From positions 1,830,100 through 1,894,099 of the forward strand of contig NZ_CP049270.1 of NCBI RefSeq assembly GCF_003048595.2: a stretch of DNA of 64,000 bases, written 5' to 3'. Of this stretch, positions 28,166-39,238 are shown one piece after another; the stretch's first letter is position 1; every line of letters begins with the position of its first letter. Source of the stretch: Campylobacter concisus (GTDB taxonomy: Bacteria > Campylobacterota > Campylobacteria > Campylobacterales > Campylobacteraceae). A program made the translations under genes and the position numbers. The notes under the pieces were generated by a model. That model ran no database searches. It saw only the letters and a program-made list of their open reading frames with translations, and was not told the origin of the DNA.

Positions 28166-29080
28166 TTGCCCTATGTAAATAAATTTATCGCTACTTCAGA
28201 TCATCAAAAAGCTTACGAAATTTTGTTGCGAAGTGGTTTTAACATGAGCCAAACCCAGCGCCTTATAGATAAAGGTAGGCTGATATGTGACGGTAGTGTC
28301 GTGAGTGAGAAAAATGCCATTTTGTGTGGTAATGTTTTTTTGATCGACTATGAGGCGGAGCCAAAGGGACTAAAACCGATCTTTGAGTGTGAGAGCTTTG
28401 CCGTATTTGATAAGCCAAGTGGAGTGCTAAGCCACCCAAATGGCAGACACTGCGACTACTCACTAAATGATGAAATTTACACACTTTTTGGACGAAATGC
28501 GAGCGTGGCACATAGGCTAGACTTTGAGACAAGCGGCTTGATAGTCGTGGGCAAAGATAGAAATTCTACGACTAAACTAAAGAAAATTTTTGAAAATAGA
28601 GAGATTTCTAAAAGCTACGTCGCGATGGTACAAGGCAAGATCGAGCGAGAAATTACGATCGATGCCAAAATGGATCTAGCAAATAACTACGACGATGTGA
28701 AAATGAGGATGCAAATTTGTGAAAATGGCAAGAGTGCTATGACTAAAATTTTACCGATCAGATATTTTGACGATATCGATACGACTTTACTTCGGGCTAT
28801 TCCTCTCACTGGCAGGCAGCATCAAATTCGCTTGCATTTGTTTCATGTGAAACACAAGATACTTGGCGAACCACTTTATGGTTTATCACGTCCGCAGATC
28901 GAGAAAATTTTAGATAAAGAGATAAGCGAGCGTGAACGGATAAATTTAACTGGAGCAAAAAGGCTCTTACTCCACTCAGATGAAATTTCTTTTAAATTTG
29001 ATGAAATTTTTTATAACATAAAAAGTAAATTTGACGCTGAAAGCGAATTTCATAGGTATGCAAAAGAGAGTTTACTTTAG
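28166..29080 (+). CDS. RluA-family 23S rRNA pseudouridine synthase
   Basis: 304 residues: an N-terminal S4 RNA-binding domain (QKAYEILLRSGFNMSQTQRLIDKGRLI) and a RluA catalytic domain with HRLDFETSGLIVVGKD, where the Asp of RLD is the catalytic residue, and the GRQHQIRLHL motif. The open frame begins at 28079, but the family start MPYVNKFIA corresponds to the TTG at 28166, which has AAAGGA eight bases upstream. Position next to purB matches the C. jejuni gene Cj0022c. The exact target uridine in rRNA cannot be told from sequence alone. Confidence 0.9.
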   Translation: MPYVNKFIATSDHQKAYEILLRSGFNMSQTQRLIDKGRLICDGSVVSEKNAILCGNVFLIDYEAEPKGLKPIFECESFAVFDKPSGVLSHPNGRHCDYSLNDEIYTLFGRNASVAHRLDFETSGLIVVGKDRNSTTKLKKIFENREISKSYVAMVQGKIEREITIDAKMDLANNYDDVKMRMQICENGKSAMTKILPIRYFDDIDTTLLRAIPLTGRQHQIRLHLFHVKHKILGEPLYGLSRPQIEKILDKEISERERINLTGAKRLLLHSDEISFKFDEIFYNIKSKFDAESEFHRYAKESLL

Positions 29081-29240
29081 TCCAAAATTTTTTAATAAAT
29101 TTCTATTTCTCATAAACCTTTACCTACATTTTGCCAAAGTTTATTGCTTTTAGATATCACAATAATAATTTTGTAGTTTATATAATTAATGCTCCACTTT
29201 ATTTCTTTATGAGAGCTAGATTTTTTCTTAATATTAAGGC

Positions 29241-29351
29241 TTAAAATTTATGCCTATCTTTTTCATCTTTTAAAACTTTTAAAATAAGCCCCAATCCGAG
29301 TAAAACCACAACAGCAACAAAGACTATTTCGGCTATATCAAGTACACTCAT
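29241..29351 (-). CDS. 36-residue hydrophobic membrane protein after rlmN
   Basis: Starts one base after the rlmN stop and encodes a single transmembrane helix (MSVLDIAEIVFVAVVVLLGL...) followed by a charged tail (KDEKDRHKF). A similarly tiny hydrophobic protein is annotated next to rlmN in C. jejuni (Cj1714, from memory), so I take this as its counterpart. Function unknown. There is no separate ribosome binding site beyond the end of rlmN, so translation is probably coupled. Confidence 0.65.
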   Translation of the reverse strand: MSVLDIAEIVFVAVVVLLGLGLILKVLKDEKDRHKF

Positions 29352-29352
29352 T

Positions 29353-30489
29353 TTAACTCACACTGGCTTTACTATTATCTTCAAGCGACTGTGTTTTTAA
29401 ATTTTTATCACTGACAATAGCTTTAAATTTTGCATTTTCATTACGTTGTTTTAACTGCCCACAAGCCGCACTTATGTCAAGGCCTTTACTCTGTCTGATC
29501 GTGCAAGTAACACCGTGATCTCTTAGATATTCTTGAAATTTTAGCATGCTGGTAAGCTCAGGTCGTCCAAATTCACTGCCCTCATGTGGATTAAAATATA
29601 TAAGATTTACCTTCGCTTTTATGCCATGAAGTAATTTTACCAACTTTTTAGCATCACTCACGCTATCGTTTAAATCCTTGATAACAAGGTATTCAAACAT
29701 CACACGCTTGCGCATATCGATAGGAAATCCCCTAACAGCATCCATAACAGCCTCGATATTATAAGCCTTATTTATCGGCATCAGGCGACTTCTAAGTTCA
29801 TTAGTAACAGCATGAAGCGATATGGCCAATAACACACCAAGATCCATCTCGCCAAGCTTTTTTATCTGGCTACCAAGGCCACTAGTTGAAACGGTTTGAC
29901 GACGTGGCGATATGGCTAGACCCTCGTTAAGAGCTAAAATTTTGATCGCTTTACTAACGTTAGTAAGATTATCGAGTGGCTCACCCATACCCATATAAAC
30001 GACATTTATACGTCTTTCATAAGGTATTTTATTTTCTCTTTTTATCCATAAAATTTGCCCTACAATCTCGCCTGCAGTCAAATTTCTAACAAGCCCGCCC
30101 TTTGCTGTTAGACAAAAAGCACAGCCCATTTTACAGCCAACCTGCGAACTAACACAAATCGTATAACGAGCATGGCGACTGATCTTTCCATTCTCATCAC
30201 TTATCTCCTCTTTCATCGGTAGCAAAACACTCTCTATCTTTAGCCCATCTTTTAGCTCAAAAAGATACTTGATCGAACCATCACTACTTTGTTCAAATTT
30301 TACACATTTTAAAGGATCGATATAAAATTTCTCAGCCAGATCTTGACGCATATCTTTAGGTAAATTCAGCATCTGGCTAAATTCGGTTGCATTTTTTTTA
30401 TATATCCACTCGTAGATTTGTGTTGCTCTAAATGGTGGAGAAACTAACTCTTTTAGCTCATCGATACTAAGATCAAGCAAATTTATCAC
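29353..30489 (-). CDS. rlmN: 23S rRNA / tRNA adenine-C2 methyltransferase RlmN
   Basis: 378-residue radical SAM methyltransferase that methylates C2 of adenine in 23S rRNA (A2503) and some tRNAs. Cluster motif [12 protein letters not shown] near residue 118, MGMGEPLDN near 166, and the methyl-carrying cysteine in SAACGQL near residue 345 are present. The C-terminus after [11 protein letters not shown] is extended by about 25 residues with low complexity. It overlaps the upstream nucleoside phosphorylase-like gene by 4 bases. Confidence 0.96.
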   Translation of the reverse strand: MINLLDLSIDELKELVSPPFRATQIYEWIYKKNATEFSQMLNLPKDMRQDLAEKFYIDPLKCVKFEQSSDGSIKYLFELKDGLKIESVLLPMKEEISDENGKISRHARYTICVSSQVGCKMGCAFCLTAKGGLVRNLTAGEIVGQILWIKRENKIPYERRINVVYMGMGEPLDNLTNVSKAIKILALNEGLAISPRRQTVSTSGLGSQIKKLGEMDLGVLLAISLHAVTNELRSRLMPINKAYNIEAVMDAVRGFPIDMRKRVMFEYLVIKDLNDSVSDAKKLVKLLHGIKAKVNLIYFNPHEGSEFGRPELTSMLKFQEYLRDHGVTCTIRQSKGLDISAACGQLKQRNENAKFKAIVSDKNLKTQSLEDNSKASVS

Positions 30490-31169
30490 ATATTTTCCTT
30501 TATATATTTTGTTAGAATTTTCTTGGCCTCTGCGTGATTTTTTACAAAATCAGCATGTGCATCTTTATTACAAAAATTTGTCGCTACGAAAATTCCATAA
30601 GCTGGAATTTTAAAAATTTGAGCTACTTTTAGAACAGAAAAAAACTCCATATTTTCTAAAAAATAGCCTTTTTCAAATATCTTATGAGCCAAATTTTTGT
30701 CTGTCGTTATGAAATTTGACGAATTTATTTTGATAGTTCCACGTGAAACAATAGAAGAAATTTCACACTCAATTGGTGAATAAGATCTATTTTCTACGCT
30801 AGAAATTTCAATATTTGCCCCAACCGAACTTTCATAAATTTGTAAAATTTCACCATCTTTATAAAGACCAGCTGAGCCAACGAAAACTATCTTTTCTGGC
30901 ATCTGATATAAATTTCGTTCAGGATTTTTTGACAAATTTTGGCTTAGATTTTGTAGCTCTGGATTTGATGAGTTTGCAAATTTAGCTTCAATCTTTGCAA
31001 GATAGTGCGGATCGATATTTTTTAAATTTATACCCTTTTCATCCGCTCCAATACATGCTCGTTTCTGTAAAAATTTTGTCAAATTTATCGCCATATCGAC
31101 TAGCCCCACGCCCATCGGCAAGGCAAAGTCAAAAATTTCGTTTTTTCCAGCTGAGATAACTAGCATCAA
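30486..31169 (-). CDS. Nucleoside phosphorylase-family protein (MTAN/futalosine hydrolase-like)
   Basis: 227 residues with hallmarks of the PNP/MTAN fold: [11 protein letters not shown] near residue 95, NSSNFITTD near 150 and the [13 protein letters not shown] segment near 171, equivalent to the substrate-binding ME-A region. The usual catalytic aspartate context near the C-terminus is unclear ([12 protein letters not shown]), so activity is uncertain. It could be futalosine hydrolase (MqnB) or another nucleosidase; Campylobacter make menaquinone by the futalosine-type pathway, but C. jejuni uses its MTAN for that step. Coupled to hisF and rlmN by 4-base overlaps. Confidence 0.72.
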   Translation of the reverse strand: MMLVISAGKNEIFDFALPMGVGLVDMAINLTKFLQKRACIGADEKGINLKNIDPHYLAKIEAKFANSSNPELQNLSQNLSKNPERNLYQMPEKIVFVGSAGLYKDGEILQIYESSVGANIEISSVENRSYSPIECEISSIVSRGTIKINSSNFITTDKNLAHKIFEKGYFLENMEFFSVLKVAQIFKIPAYGIFVATNFCNKDAHADFVKNHAEAKKILTKYIKENM

Positions 31170-31921
31170 AGCCTGACCTCAATACTATTTGTCTTGAGAT
31201 ACTCTTTTAGCTTTTTTATCTCGATCTCACCGAAGTGAAAGATCGAAGCTGCTAAGCATGCATCAGCCCCGGCTTCAAAAGCCTCTTTAAAGTGCTCAAT
31301 CTTACCTGCACCGCCACTTGCGATAGTTGGTATGGAAAGCGTGCTAAATACCTTTGTTAGCTCAAGGTTAAAACCTTGTTTGACACCGTCATTGTCCATA
31401 GAGGTTAGCAATATCTCCCCTGCTCCACGCGACTCAACTTCTTTTGCCCAAGCAAATGCATCTTTTTTAGTATCGATCCTGCCGCCATTTATAAAAACAC
31501 TATAACCATTCTCGATCTTTTTAGCATCGATCGCTACTACAACACATTGCGAGCCAAATTTATTAGCTGCCTCATCAATCAAATTTGGATCTTTTATCGC
31601 CGATGAGTTTAGGCTCACTTTGTCGCAGCCAGCATTTAAAAGGCGTGATATATCATCTAACGTGCGTATACCACCACCAACTGTTAGTGGGATAAAAAGC
31701 TTACTTGCGACCTTTTTTACGACATCAACTATCGTATCACGCCCAAGATGAGAGGCAGTGATATCCAAAAAGCAAAGCTCATCAGCACCCTCATCATTGT
31801 ATCTTTTAGCTATCTCAACAGGATCTCCAGCATCGACAAGCCCTACGAAATTTACGCCTTTTACGACTCTGCCATCTTTTACATCAAGGCATGGGATTAT
31901 ACGTTTTGCAAAATGATTCAA
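31166..31921 (-). CDS. hisF: Imidazole glycerol phosphate synthase, cyclase subunit HisF
   Basis: 251-residue TIM-barrel that closes the imidazole ring in histidine synthesis using ammonia from HisH. The two catalytic aspartates are seen: Asp11 in [11 protein letters not shown] and the mid-barrel Asp in [10 protein letters not shown] near residue 130. The phosphate-binding loops ([22 protein letters not shown]) are intact. Other his genes are absent here. Its ATG overlaps the helicase stop by 4 bases, an odd partner for a biosynthetic gene. Confidence 0.97.
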   Translation of the reverse strand: MNHFAKRIIPCLDVKDGRVVKGVNFVGLVDAGDPVEIAKRYNDEGADELCFLDITASHLGRDTIVDVVKKVASKLFIPLTVGGGIRTLDDISRLLNAGCDKVSLNSSAIKDPNLIDEAANKFGSQCVVVAIDAKKIENGYSVFINGGRIDTKKDAFAWAKEVESRGAGEILLTSMDNDGVKQGFNLELTKVFSTLSIPTIASGGAGKIEHFKEAFEAGADACLAASIFHFGEIEIKKLKEYLKTNSIEVRL

Positions 31922-34900
31922 ATTTGTCCTTTATCTATTTTTCTAGCTGCTACCTCAAAATATGGCAAATTAGACCAATTTTCTCGGTTACCAACTATAT
32001 AAATAACCTCTTTTGCTCTTGTTAGTGTTACATTTAGTAAATTTGGCGTACTAGCAGCCCATGCTCTAGCACCTTTTGTAGCACCTCCAAGGACAAAGAT
32101 AACAACATCAGCTTCTTTGCCTTGCATGGTGTGAATAGTACCGGCCCCTTTTAAATTTTTACAAACATCTTTAAAAGGCGTTATTATTTTAACACTATCT
32201 TTTAGCTTGGCTAGCTTACCATCTAAAAGCTCTTTAACGATCATGCCTTCGGCTTTATTATAGTTACCTATCCATTCATCACTACTAACATCAATCCATT
32301 CTGTTTTGATATTAGGATCACTAAGTTTACTTTCACTATTTCTACCAAGTATCATCATATCATCATATGTTGTCTCGTTTGAAATTTTAAACATAGGGTT
32401 AGCGCACCTTCTATGAACGATAAGTGGTGAACCAACCCAAATGGACTTACCCTCTCCTTTTATATATGTACCAATATTTTGTACTTTATCGGCTCGAAGT
32501 TGAACTGATGATTTTAGTAGATTAAACTCATCCTTTGCATCACAGTAGCGTAAAATAGCGTTATTTAAAGCTGGTGGTAATGTTACAACAGGCTCAAGTT
32601 GAAGTGGATCACCAACTACAACAGCCATGTTTGAACGAAGCAGTGCACCTAATGCGTTAGTTAAATTTGCCTGCCCTGCTTCATCTATTAAGAGCAAGCC
32701 TATATCACCATTTAGTAGCTCTTTAAAGGTATTATTAAAAGATGCGAAAGTAGAACTAACAACTGGCGTTAGTAAAAATAATCCTTTTATTATTTCACGT
32801 CTATATTTAGCCTCAAGCCCGTTTTTCTCAGCCATCTTTTCATCATTAAATATAACGCTAAGAGCTCGTAAATTTGTTCTAACAGCTTCTTTGCAAGCAA
32901 AGATAGTGGCTTTATGCAAATTAAGCGCTTCTTTAAAAAGCTTGATTCTTGCGTTAAAAAGCTTCGTCTTGTGGGATTTTCCATCAAGATCACGCTCCAT
33001 CATAAATGGCATACTCTTTTGTATTTCTTCATTACTCTGGTTAAAACTACCATTTAAAAAGCTATCAAGCTCTTCGCTTCTACCAATTAATTTTTGACGT
33101 CTAACAAAGTCATCATTAAGCTTGTTTAGATGGTCTATCTTGGTGTTAAGTTCTAAAATTTTCTCTTCAAGCTGAGTTATTTGAGCTTTTAGTTCGTTTA
33201 ATTTTGCTTCATTCTTCTCTTTATTTTCACTATTTTGCTTGCTTGCTTTCAAATTTTGCTCAGCTATTTGGCGATTTATCTCACTAACTTTTTGCGCTTC
33301 ATTGTTATATTTTTCAAAAGCTTGTGTCCTTAAAATTTGCTGGAAAATAAAAAATGATGGCTTTATAGGCGCACTTAGATACTCTTGTAAAATTTCATTT
33401 TGTCCAATAAACTTTGTTAGCTCGTTAGCTTCCGTAGCCTTTTGCTCTAGCTCATTTTTGCTCAAATCCAGTTCATCTATTAGTGGCTTTAAAAGCTCGT
33501 CTATTTGCCTTGCTGAATTATAGTTATCAAGTCTTTTATCGATATTTATAAGCTCGCTATTTATACTTTTTAGCTCCTCTTCTTTGATCCTGATCTCACT
33601 AAAAAGTAGATTTACTTCATGTAGGGCTTGATTAAATTTCTCCTTTGCCTCGTCGTAATCATCAATTTCTTCGCCAGTAGCCAAGTATTTGCCAAGCCCC
33701 ATTAAAAAGCCATCTTTTTCTATAAATTCTTTAAATTCTTTTGAAATATCTTCAAACTGACTATGTGTTTTTTCGATCTTTACGCCATTAATCGCGTTAA
33801 AAACAAAATTTGACTTATTTTGCTTTGAGCCAAGAGGTATGCAAAAAAGCCCCCATGCAGGTTTTGAGATAAAAGATTTTTCTCCAAAATTTGTCTTTTC
33901 ATCGGCCGAGAGAAGCCTTGTAGCTATAAATTTAAAATAATCAATCTCGCCTGCGTAACTACCGATGCTTTTTAGTTGGCTAAGCTCTTTACTTAAAATT
34001 TCAACCGCACCGTTATTACAAGAGCTAACAACCATCTCATAGCCCTGAAGTTCTTTATTTAGAGTAAAATAAAGCACCTTATCGCTACTATCTCGAACTG
34101 GTGCAAAGATATCATGTCTACTCATTTGTGCGAGCTTCATCGCTCTAAGCGTAACAACTTCAGCCATTACGTCTTTTAAAAGCGTTGTTTTGCCAGTGCC
34201 TGGAGCACCATTTACGCTATAAATTCCACCACTTTTTTCTTTAAATTTTTTAATGATGTTATTAACAGCAATTTGCTGCGAGAAATTTAAAGCAAAGTCG
34301 CTAGCAAAGGCCGATCTTGGATACTCTTCTGCTTTAAAAAAATCTCTAACAAGCCTTTTATTTTGCTCATCTCTTACATCAAGTCTTTCAAATTTATTCT
34401 CACTGTCCTCGTCCAAAAACTGATCCGTTAGCTCGTGCGTCCTACCTGACTCGTAAAATTTGATGAGTAAATTTATATCATCTATAAAAAAGCTATTTAA
34501 AAGGCTATCATTTTCTTTAAAATTTGGATTTATGATCTTTATTTCAAGCCTTAAGAAATCATTACAAAATGGAGTTTTAAGCGCACTTTTTAGCTCATCG
34601 TTTATAAGCTTTATATATTTGCCAAATTCCATTTTTTCTTTATGGATAGATAGCTTGTCTTTTATACGCTCACACTCTTTGCTAAAGTCACTTTGACTTA
34701 TCTCTTTTAGATGATTTAGGCGGGCCATTGCCCAAGGAGCTGTTGAGATGAAAAGATCATCAGACGAGTTTGGTGTAAAAAACGGAGTTAAATCATCATC
34801 TAAATTTATATCTTTTAAAGTAAAATTTTGCTCATTTTTGCAAAATACTAGATCGCCTGAAAGCTTAAATTTATAACAAAACGCCTTTTCAAAGCTGGTT

Positions 34901-35202
34901 TGCTCAGAGCGCAGCTCGTCTAAAATTTGCTCTTTTTGAAATTTCACCTTTGCTAGCTTTGATATCGCAAGGGCAAGTAAGTCAGTTTCAAAAATGCCAC
35001 CATAAATTGAAATTTCTATACCATTTTTTAAAAGCGAGCTATCAAATGCCCTTAAAATTTGTAGAAATTTCTCATCAAAATTTGTAATGTCAAGGTCTAT
35101 TGATTTTTTAAATTTGGTATTTGTCTTTTTTGGCTCGTCTAAGGTTTTTGGCTCTAAATATTGTGATAATAAAAAGTATTTTAAGGTATTTGCCCTACTC
35201 AA
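31918..35202 (-). CDS. Large superfamily 1 (Upf1-like) helicase with coiled-coil insertion
   Basis: 1094 residues. Walker A is [14 protein letters not shown] near residue 335; Walker [11 protein letters not shown] near 840; a following [11 protein letters not shown] motif [18 protein letters not shown] near 1025; and [16 protein letters not shown] near the C-terminus, motif VI. This order and the DEAG box fit Upf1-like SF1 helicases (AAA_11/AAA_12). About 500 residues separate Walker A and B, including a long coiled coil (about 520-740). The N-terminal 300 residues are not recognised. No nuclease domain is seen. First gene of an operon with hisF, a nucleoside phosphorylase-like gene and rlmN. 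Role unknown: RNA processing, repair or defence are all possible. Confidence 0.85.
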   Translation of the reverse strand: MSRANTLKYFLLSQYLEPKTLDEPKKTNTKFKKSIDLDITNFDEKFLQILRAFDSSLLKNGIEISIYGGIFETDLLALAISKLAKVKFQKEQILDELRSEQTSFEKAFCYKFKLSGDLVFCKNEQNFTLKDINLDDDLTPFFTPNSSDDLFISTAPWAMARLNHLKEISQSDFSKECERIKDKLSIHKEKMEFGKYIKLINDELKSALKTPFCNDFLRLEIKIINPNFKENDSLLNSFFIDDINLLIKFYESGRTHELTDQFLDEDSENKFERLDVRDEQNKRLVRDFFKAEEYPRSAFASDFALNFSQQIAVNNIIKKFKEKSGGIYSVNGAPGTGKTTLLKDVMAEVVTLRAMKLAQMSRHDIFAPVRDSSDKVLYFTLNKELQGYEMVVSSCNNGAVEILSKELSQLKSIGSYAGEIDYFKFIATRLLSADEKTNFGEKSFISKPAWGLFCIPLGSKQNKSNFVFNAINGVKIEKTHSQFEDISKEFKEFIEKDGFLMGLGKYLATGEEIDDYDEAKEKFNQALHEVNLLFSEIRIKEEELKSINSELINIDKRLDNYNSARQIDELLKPLIDELDLSKNELEQKATEANELTKFIGQNEILQEYLSAPIKPSFFIFQQILRTQAFEKYNNEAQKVSEINRQIAEQNLKASKQNSENKEKNEAKLNELKAQITQLEEKILELNTKIDHLNKLNDDFVRRQKLIGRSEELDSFLNGSFNQSNEEIQKSMPFMMERDLDGKSHKTKLFNARIKLFKEALNLHKATIFACKEAVRTNLRALSVIFNDEKMAEKNGLEAKYRREIIKGLFLLTPVVSSTFASFNNTFKELLNGDIGLLLIDEAGQANLTNALGALLRSNMAVVVGDPLQLEPVVTLPPALNNAILRYCDAKDEFNLLKSSVQLRADKVQNIGTYIKGEGKSIWVGSPLIVHRRCANPMFKISNETTYDDMMILGRNSESKLSDPNIKTEWIDVSSDEWIGNYNKAEGMIVKELLDGKLAKLKDSVKIITPFKDVCKNLKGAGTIHTMQGKEADVVIFVLGGATKGARAWAASTPNLLNVTLTRAKEVIYIVGNRENWSNLPYFEVAARKIDKGQI

Positions 35203-35308
35203 ATTTGTGCCTTATTTTGTTGTTATTTAGTGATTATAGTCCATTTTATATATGATTAAACTAAACTTGTAATCATTGTATAAGTAATTTTTGGCTAATA
35301 TCGCGGCT

Positions 35309-36151
35309 ATGATAAAGGCAAAAAAGCACTTTGGACAGAATTTTTTACAGGACAAAGCGACACTAGATAAGATCATCCAAGCGATACCCAATGACGTAGA
35401 AAACGTTGTTGAGATTGGGCCTGGCTTAGGTGATTTGACATTTAGACTTTTGCAAATTTACAAGACGACCTGTTTTGAGATAGATTGTGAGCTGTTTCAA
35501 ATTTTAAAGGCCAAATTTGCAAATGAGATCCAAAATGGACAATTAAAACTTTTTTGTAAAGATGCATTAGAACAGTGGCAGCAAGAGGGCGGACTAAGTA
35601 GCGAGAACTACTTTTTAGTCGCAAATTTACCCTATTACGTTGCTACGAAAATGATACTAAATGCGATAGATGACGAAAAATGCCTTGGACTTATCGTGAT
35701 GATACAAAAAGAGGTTGCTCTTAAATTTAGTGCAAAGAGCAGGGATAAAGAATTTAGCGCTTTATCGATCCTCGCGTCGCTCCAGAGCAGGTGTGAGCTC
35801 TTGTTTGACGTGGATGCAAAGCTTTTTAGTCCACCTCCAAAGGTCACATCTTCAGTCATCAAACTACAAAAAACAAAAAAGATTTTTGGCAAAGACGGGA
35901 TTTTCAAAGATGCAAAACAATACGAGGCTTTTAAAGTATTTTTAAGAGCTGCGTTTGCTTCTCCAAGAAAGACGCTTTTGAAAAATTTATCCACAAATTT
36001 TGACAAAAGGGCGCTAGAAGAAATTTTTGAAAGTATGAACTTAGCCACAAATTTACGTCCGCATGAGCTAGATGTCGATTCTTATCTAAAGATATTTGAG
36101 ATTACAAAGGAAGATAATGAGCGACAAAAACGAAGAGAAAGTTGTAACTAA
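35309..36151 (+). CDS. rsmA: 16S rRNA dimethyladenosine transferase
   Basis: 280-residue methyltransferase (KsgA) that dimethylates two adjacent adenines near the 3' end of 16S rRNA. SAM-binding motif EIGPGLGDLTF near residue 38 and catalytic NLPYYVATKMI near 108 are present. The open frame begins at a TTG (35291), but the family N-terminus KAKKHFGQNFLQD fits the ATG at 35309. Its last 35 bases overlap the start of rnj, so the two are co-translated. Divergent from the helicase operon. Confidence 0.95.
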   Translation: MIKAKKHFGQNFLQDKATLDKIIQAIPNDVENVVEIGPGLGDLTFRLLQIYKTTCFEIDCELFQILKAKFANEIQNGQLKLFCKDALEQWQQEGGLSSENYFLVANLPYYVATKMILNAIDDEKCLGLIVMIQKEVALKFSAKSRDKEFSALSILASLQSRCELLFDVDAKLFSPPPKVTSSVIKLQKTKKIFGKDGIFKDAKQYEAFKVFLRAAFASPRKTLLKNLSTNFDKRALEEIFESMNLATNLRPHELDVDSYLKIFEITKEDNERQKRRESCN

Positions 36152-38273
36152 CCAAAGCAAAAACAATAAAAGACGAAGATTTAGACCAAAAAACAAGCCA
36201 AAACAAGAGGGCGAAACTACCGAACAAACTTCACTGGCAAGCAAAAGCGTGATAGATAACTTCTTTGCAGCAGAGCAAGCTGAAACTGAAATACACGCCG
36301 AGCCAAAAAGCCAAAATTCTCGCCCCAAAAAACAAAGAAACAATAAAAATCAAAACAAAAATGAACAAAATGGCAAAGCAAAAGAGCAAAAGCCTAAGCA
36401 GCCACAAGAGTCAAAAAATGACAGCGGAAATGAGACTAAAACTGAAGTAAAAGAGTCAAAAGATAAACCAAAAAAGGCTAAAAAGCCGAAGAAAAATTTA
36501 CCAGCTAAGCTAAACGGCAATGAGCAATGGCAGCAAGATATCGCAAGTGCAATGGTGGCAAACAAGGCCGTTCACGAGCTTCGTCTGGAGCCGATGAAGT
36601 ATCTAAACTCAAGTGAGCATAAAATTCGCATAACTCCACTTGGCGGTCTTGGCGAGATCGGCGGAAATATGACTATCTTTGAAACTGAAACCAGCGCGAT
36701 CATCGTGGATATCGGCATGAGCTTTCCAAGCGAGAGTATGCACGGCGTGGATATACTAATCCCTGACTTTGACTATGTTAGAAAAATAAAAGATAAGATA
36801 AAAGGCGTCATCATCACTCACGCACATGAGGATCACATCGGTGCAGTGCCATATTTTTACAAAGAGTTTAAATTTCCGATTTACGCTACGCCTTTGCCGC
36901 TTGGTATGATAAACAATAAATTTGAAGAGCATGGCTTAAAGCAGGAGCGCTCGCTTTTCCGCTCTGTCGAAAAGCGCAAGCCATATCTAATAGGCGACTT
37001 TGAGGTTGAGTGGATACATATAACTCACTCTATCATCGACGCTAGCGCGCTAGCCATCACGACAAAGGCGGGCACTATCATCCATACGGGCGACTTTAAG
37101 ATCGACCATACGCCGATCGACGGCTATCCAACTGACCTTGGCAGACTTGCATACTACGGCGAAAGAGGCGTATTATGTCTAATGAGCGATAGCACGAACA
37201 GCTACCGAGAGGGCTTTACTAAAAGCGAAAGTAGCGTGGGCAAAACCTTTGATGCGATTTTCTCAAAGGCCAAAGGACGCGTGATAATGAGTACGTTTAG
37301 CTCCAACATCCACCGCGTTTATCAGGCGATCGAGTGGGGGCTAAAATACAACCGCAAGGTCTGTGTCATCGGTAGATCAATGGAGAGAAATTTATATACT
37401 GCAATGGAGCTTGGCTACATCAAACTTGATAAGAAAATTTTTATCGATGCAAACGAGGTTGGCAAATTTAAAGATAATGAAGTGCTGATCGTTACCACTG
37501 GCTCTCAGGGTGAGACTATGAGCGCACTCTACCGAATGGCTACCGATGAGCACAAATACATCAAAATAAAGCCAACCGATCAGATAATAATCAGCTCAAA
37601 GGCGATCCCTGGTAATGAAAGCAGCATCTCAACTGTATTAAATTTCCTAATAAAATCAGGTGCAAGTGTCGCTTATCAAGACTTTAGCGAGATCCACGTC
37701 AGCGGTCACGCAGCACAAGAAGAGCAAAAGCTGATGCTACGTCTTATAAAACCAAAATTTTTCTTACCGGTGCATGGCGAGTATAACCACATCGCAAAAC
37801 ACAAAGAGACAGCTATAAGCTGCGGCGTAGACGAGAGAAATATCTATCTAATGAGCGATGGCGATCAAATGGAGATCTGTCAAAAATACTTAAAGCGTGT
37901 AAAAACAGTAAAAACCGGCAAAGTCTTCATAGATAATCAAATAAATAAACAAATCTCAGACGATGTCGTCATCGATAGACAAAATCTTGCCGAAGCAGGC
38001 GTCGTCATGATAATCGCTCAAATTTCACGTCATGGTGCAAAACTTATAAACAAGCCTCGTGTCATTAGCTACGGCCTTGTGGGCAATAAACAAGATGCGG
38101 AGTTTAGCAAAGAGATGCAAGAAATTTTGACGCAGTTTTTAAGCAATGTCAAAGAGGAGCTTTTAAAAGATGGCAGACTGCTCGAGTCACAAGTACGCCA
38201 AGTGATTAGAAAGCATATCTTTAGAAAGGTCAAAAAGTACCCAACTATCGTGCCGATTATCTATCTAATGTAA
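36117..38273 (+). CDS. rnj: Ribonuclease J
   Basis: 718-residue metallo-beta-lactamase-fold ribonuclease with endo- and 5'-exonuclease activity, the main mRNA-decay enzyme in Campylobacterota. The metal motif THAHEDHIGAVPYF and the beta-CASP region (HVSGHAAQEEQ) are intact. The first 140 or so residues are Lys/Asn/Gln/Glu-rich and disordered, as in H. pylori RNase J. The ATG at 36117 (MSDKNEEK) is favoured over the longer frame because AAAGGA lies just upstream. The gene is downstream of and overlaps rsmA. Confidence 0.95.
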   Translation: MSDKNEEKVVTNQSKNNKRRRFRPKNKPKQEGETTEQTSLASKSVIDNFFAAEQAETEIHAEPKSQNSRPKKQRNNKNQNKNEQNGKAKEQKPKQPQESKNDSGNETKTEVKESKDKPKKAKKPKKNLPAKLNGNEQWQQDIASAMVANKAVHELRLEPMKYLNSSEHKIRITPLGGLGEIGGNMTIFETETSAIIVDIGMSFPSESMHGVDILIPDFDYVRKIKDKIKGVIITHAHEDHIGAVPYFYKEFKFPIYATPLPLGMINNKFEEHGLKQERSLFRSVEKRKPYLIGDFEVEWIHITHSIIDASALAITTKAGTIIHTGDFKIDHTPIDGYPTDLGRLAYYGERGVLCLMSDSTNSYREGFTKSESSVGKTFDAIFSKAKGRVIMSTFSSNIHRVYQAIEWGLKYNRKVCVIGRSMERNLYTAMELGYIKLDKKIFIDANEVGKFKDNEVLIVTTGSQGETMSALYRMATDEHKYIKIKPTDQIIISSKAIPGNESSISTVLNFLIKSGASVAYQDFSEIHVSGHAAQEEQKLMLRLIKPKFFLPVHGEYNHIAKHKETAISCGVDERNIYLMSDGDQMEICQKYLKRVKTVKTGKVFIDNQINKQISDDVVIDRQNLAEAGVVMIIAQISRHGAKLINKPRVISYGLVGNKQDAEFSKEMQEILTQFLSNVKEELLKDGRLLESQVRQVIRKHIFRKVKKYPTIVPIIYLM

Positions 38274-38282
38274 GGGAAATTT

Positions 38283-39236
38283 ATGCAAACAATCAACCAA
38301 ATCGCAGCCGAAGTCTTAAAGATAGAAGCAAACGAGCTTTTAAGACATGCTAAAAACTTAGAGATAGAAGATGCTGTAAATTTGATATTTAATACAAAGG
38401 GCAAAGTCATAGTCACAGGCGTAGGTAAGAGCGGTCATGTGGGCGCAAAGATCGCTGCCACACTTGCAAGTACTGGTACGCCAAGCTTTTTCTTGCATCC
38501 AACAGAGGCTATGCACGGCGATCTTGGCATGATAGAAAAGGATGATGTTTTGTTAGCTATTAGCTTTAGTGGCGAGAGCGATGAGCTTATCAAAATTTTA
38601 CCTCATGTAAAGCGCTTTGGCGTAAAGATCGTCGCAATGGCAAGGAGCAAAACAAGTTCACTTGGTAAATTTAGCGATGCATTTATTAGCATAGATGTAG
38701 AGAAAGAGGCCTGCCCACTAAATGCCGCTCCAACAGCATCAACTACACTAACGTTAGCTCTTGGTGATGCCTTAGCTGTTTGTTTGATGCAAAGGCGAGG
38801 CTTTAAAAAAGAGGACTTTGCAAATTTTCATCCAGGTGGCAGCCTTGGCAAGAGGCTATTTTTAAAGGTAAAAGATGTGATGAGAAGCGAAAATTTACCG
38901 ATAGTTCGCTGGAATGCAAGCCTAAAAAAAGCAATCGATACTATGACACATGGCAAGCTTGGCACGGTTTTAATAGTCGATAAAGATGGTGCGCTAGACG
39001 CTCTTTTAAGTGACGGCGATCTTAGGCGTGCGCTTATGCGAGAGGACTTTGATCTAAATGGGCCAGCTATGAAATATGCCACTTTGCATCCAAAAGAGAT
39101 AAATGATAAGGAAATGTTAGCTGTGGATGCGTTAGCCCTCATAGAAAAGTATAAAATTCAGCTTCTTGCCGTTGTTGAAGATGGCGTACCTGTTGGAGTT
39201 TTACACATCCACGACCTTGCAAATTTAGGACTATAA
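38283..39236 (+). CDS. kdsD: KpsF/GutQ-type arabinose-5-phosphate isomerase
   Basis: 317 residues: a SIS domain (GVGKSGHVGAKIAATLASTG near residue 43, then the PTEAMHGDLG segment) and two C-terminal CBS domains. This is the KdsD/KpsF architecture that converts ribulose-5-phosphate to arabinose-5-phosphate for Kdo and lipopolysaccharide synthesis. It begins 9 bases after rnj and 2 bases before rluB, so it belongs to that operon. KpsF versus KdsD naming cannot be settled here. Confidence 0.92.
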   Translation: MQTINQIAAEVLKIEANELLRHAKNLEIEDAVNLIFNTKGKVIVTGVGKSGHVGAKIAATLASTGTPSFFLHPTEAMHGDLGMIEKDDVLLAISFSGESDELIKILPHVKRFGVKIVAMARSKTSSLGKFSDAFISIDVEKEACPLNAAPTASTTLTLALGDALAVCLMQRRGFKKEDFANFHPGGSLGKRLFLKVKDVMRSENLPIVRWNASLKKAIDTMTHGKLGTVLIVDKDGALDALLSDGDLRRALMREDFDLNGPAMKYATLHPKEINDKEMLAVDALALIEKYKIQLLAVVEDGVPVGVLHIHDLANLGL

Positions 39237-39238
39237 AA

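Noticed and set aside
32627..33097. 156-residue plus-strand frame rich in Ser and Phe
   Set aside because: Antisense shadow of the helicase coiled coil; Ser/Phe richness is the expected complement of Glu/Lys codons.
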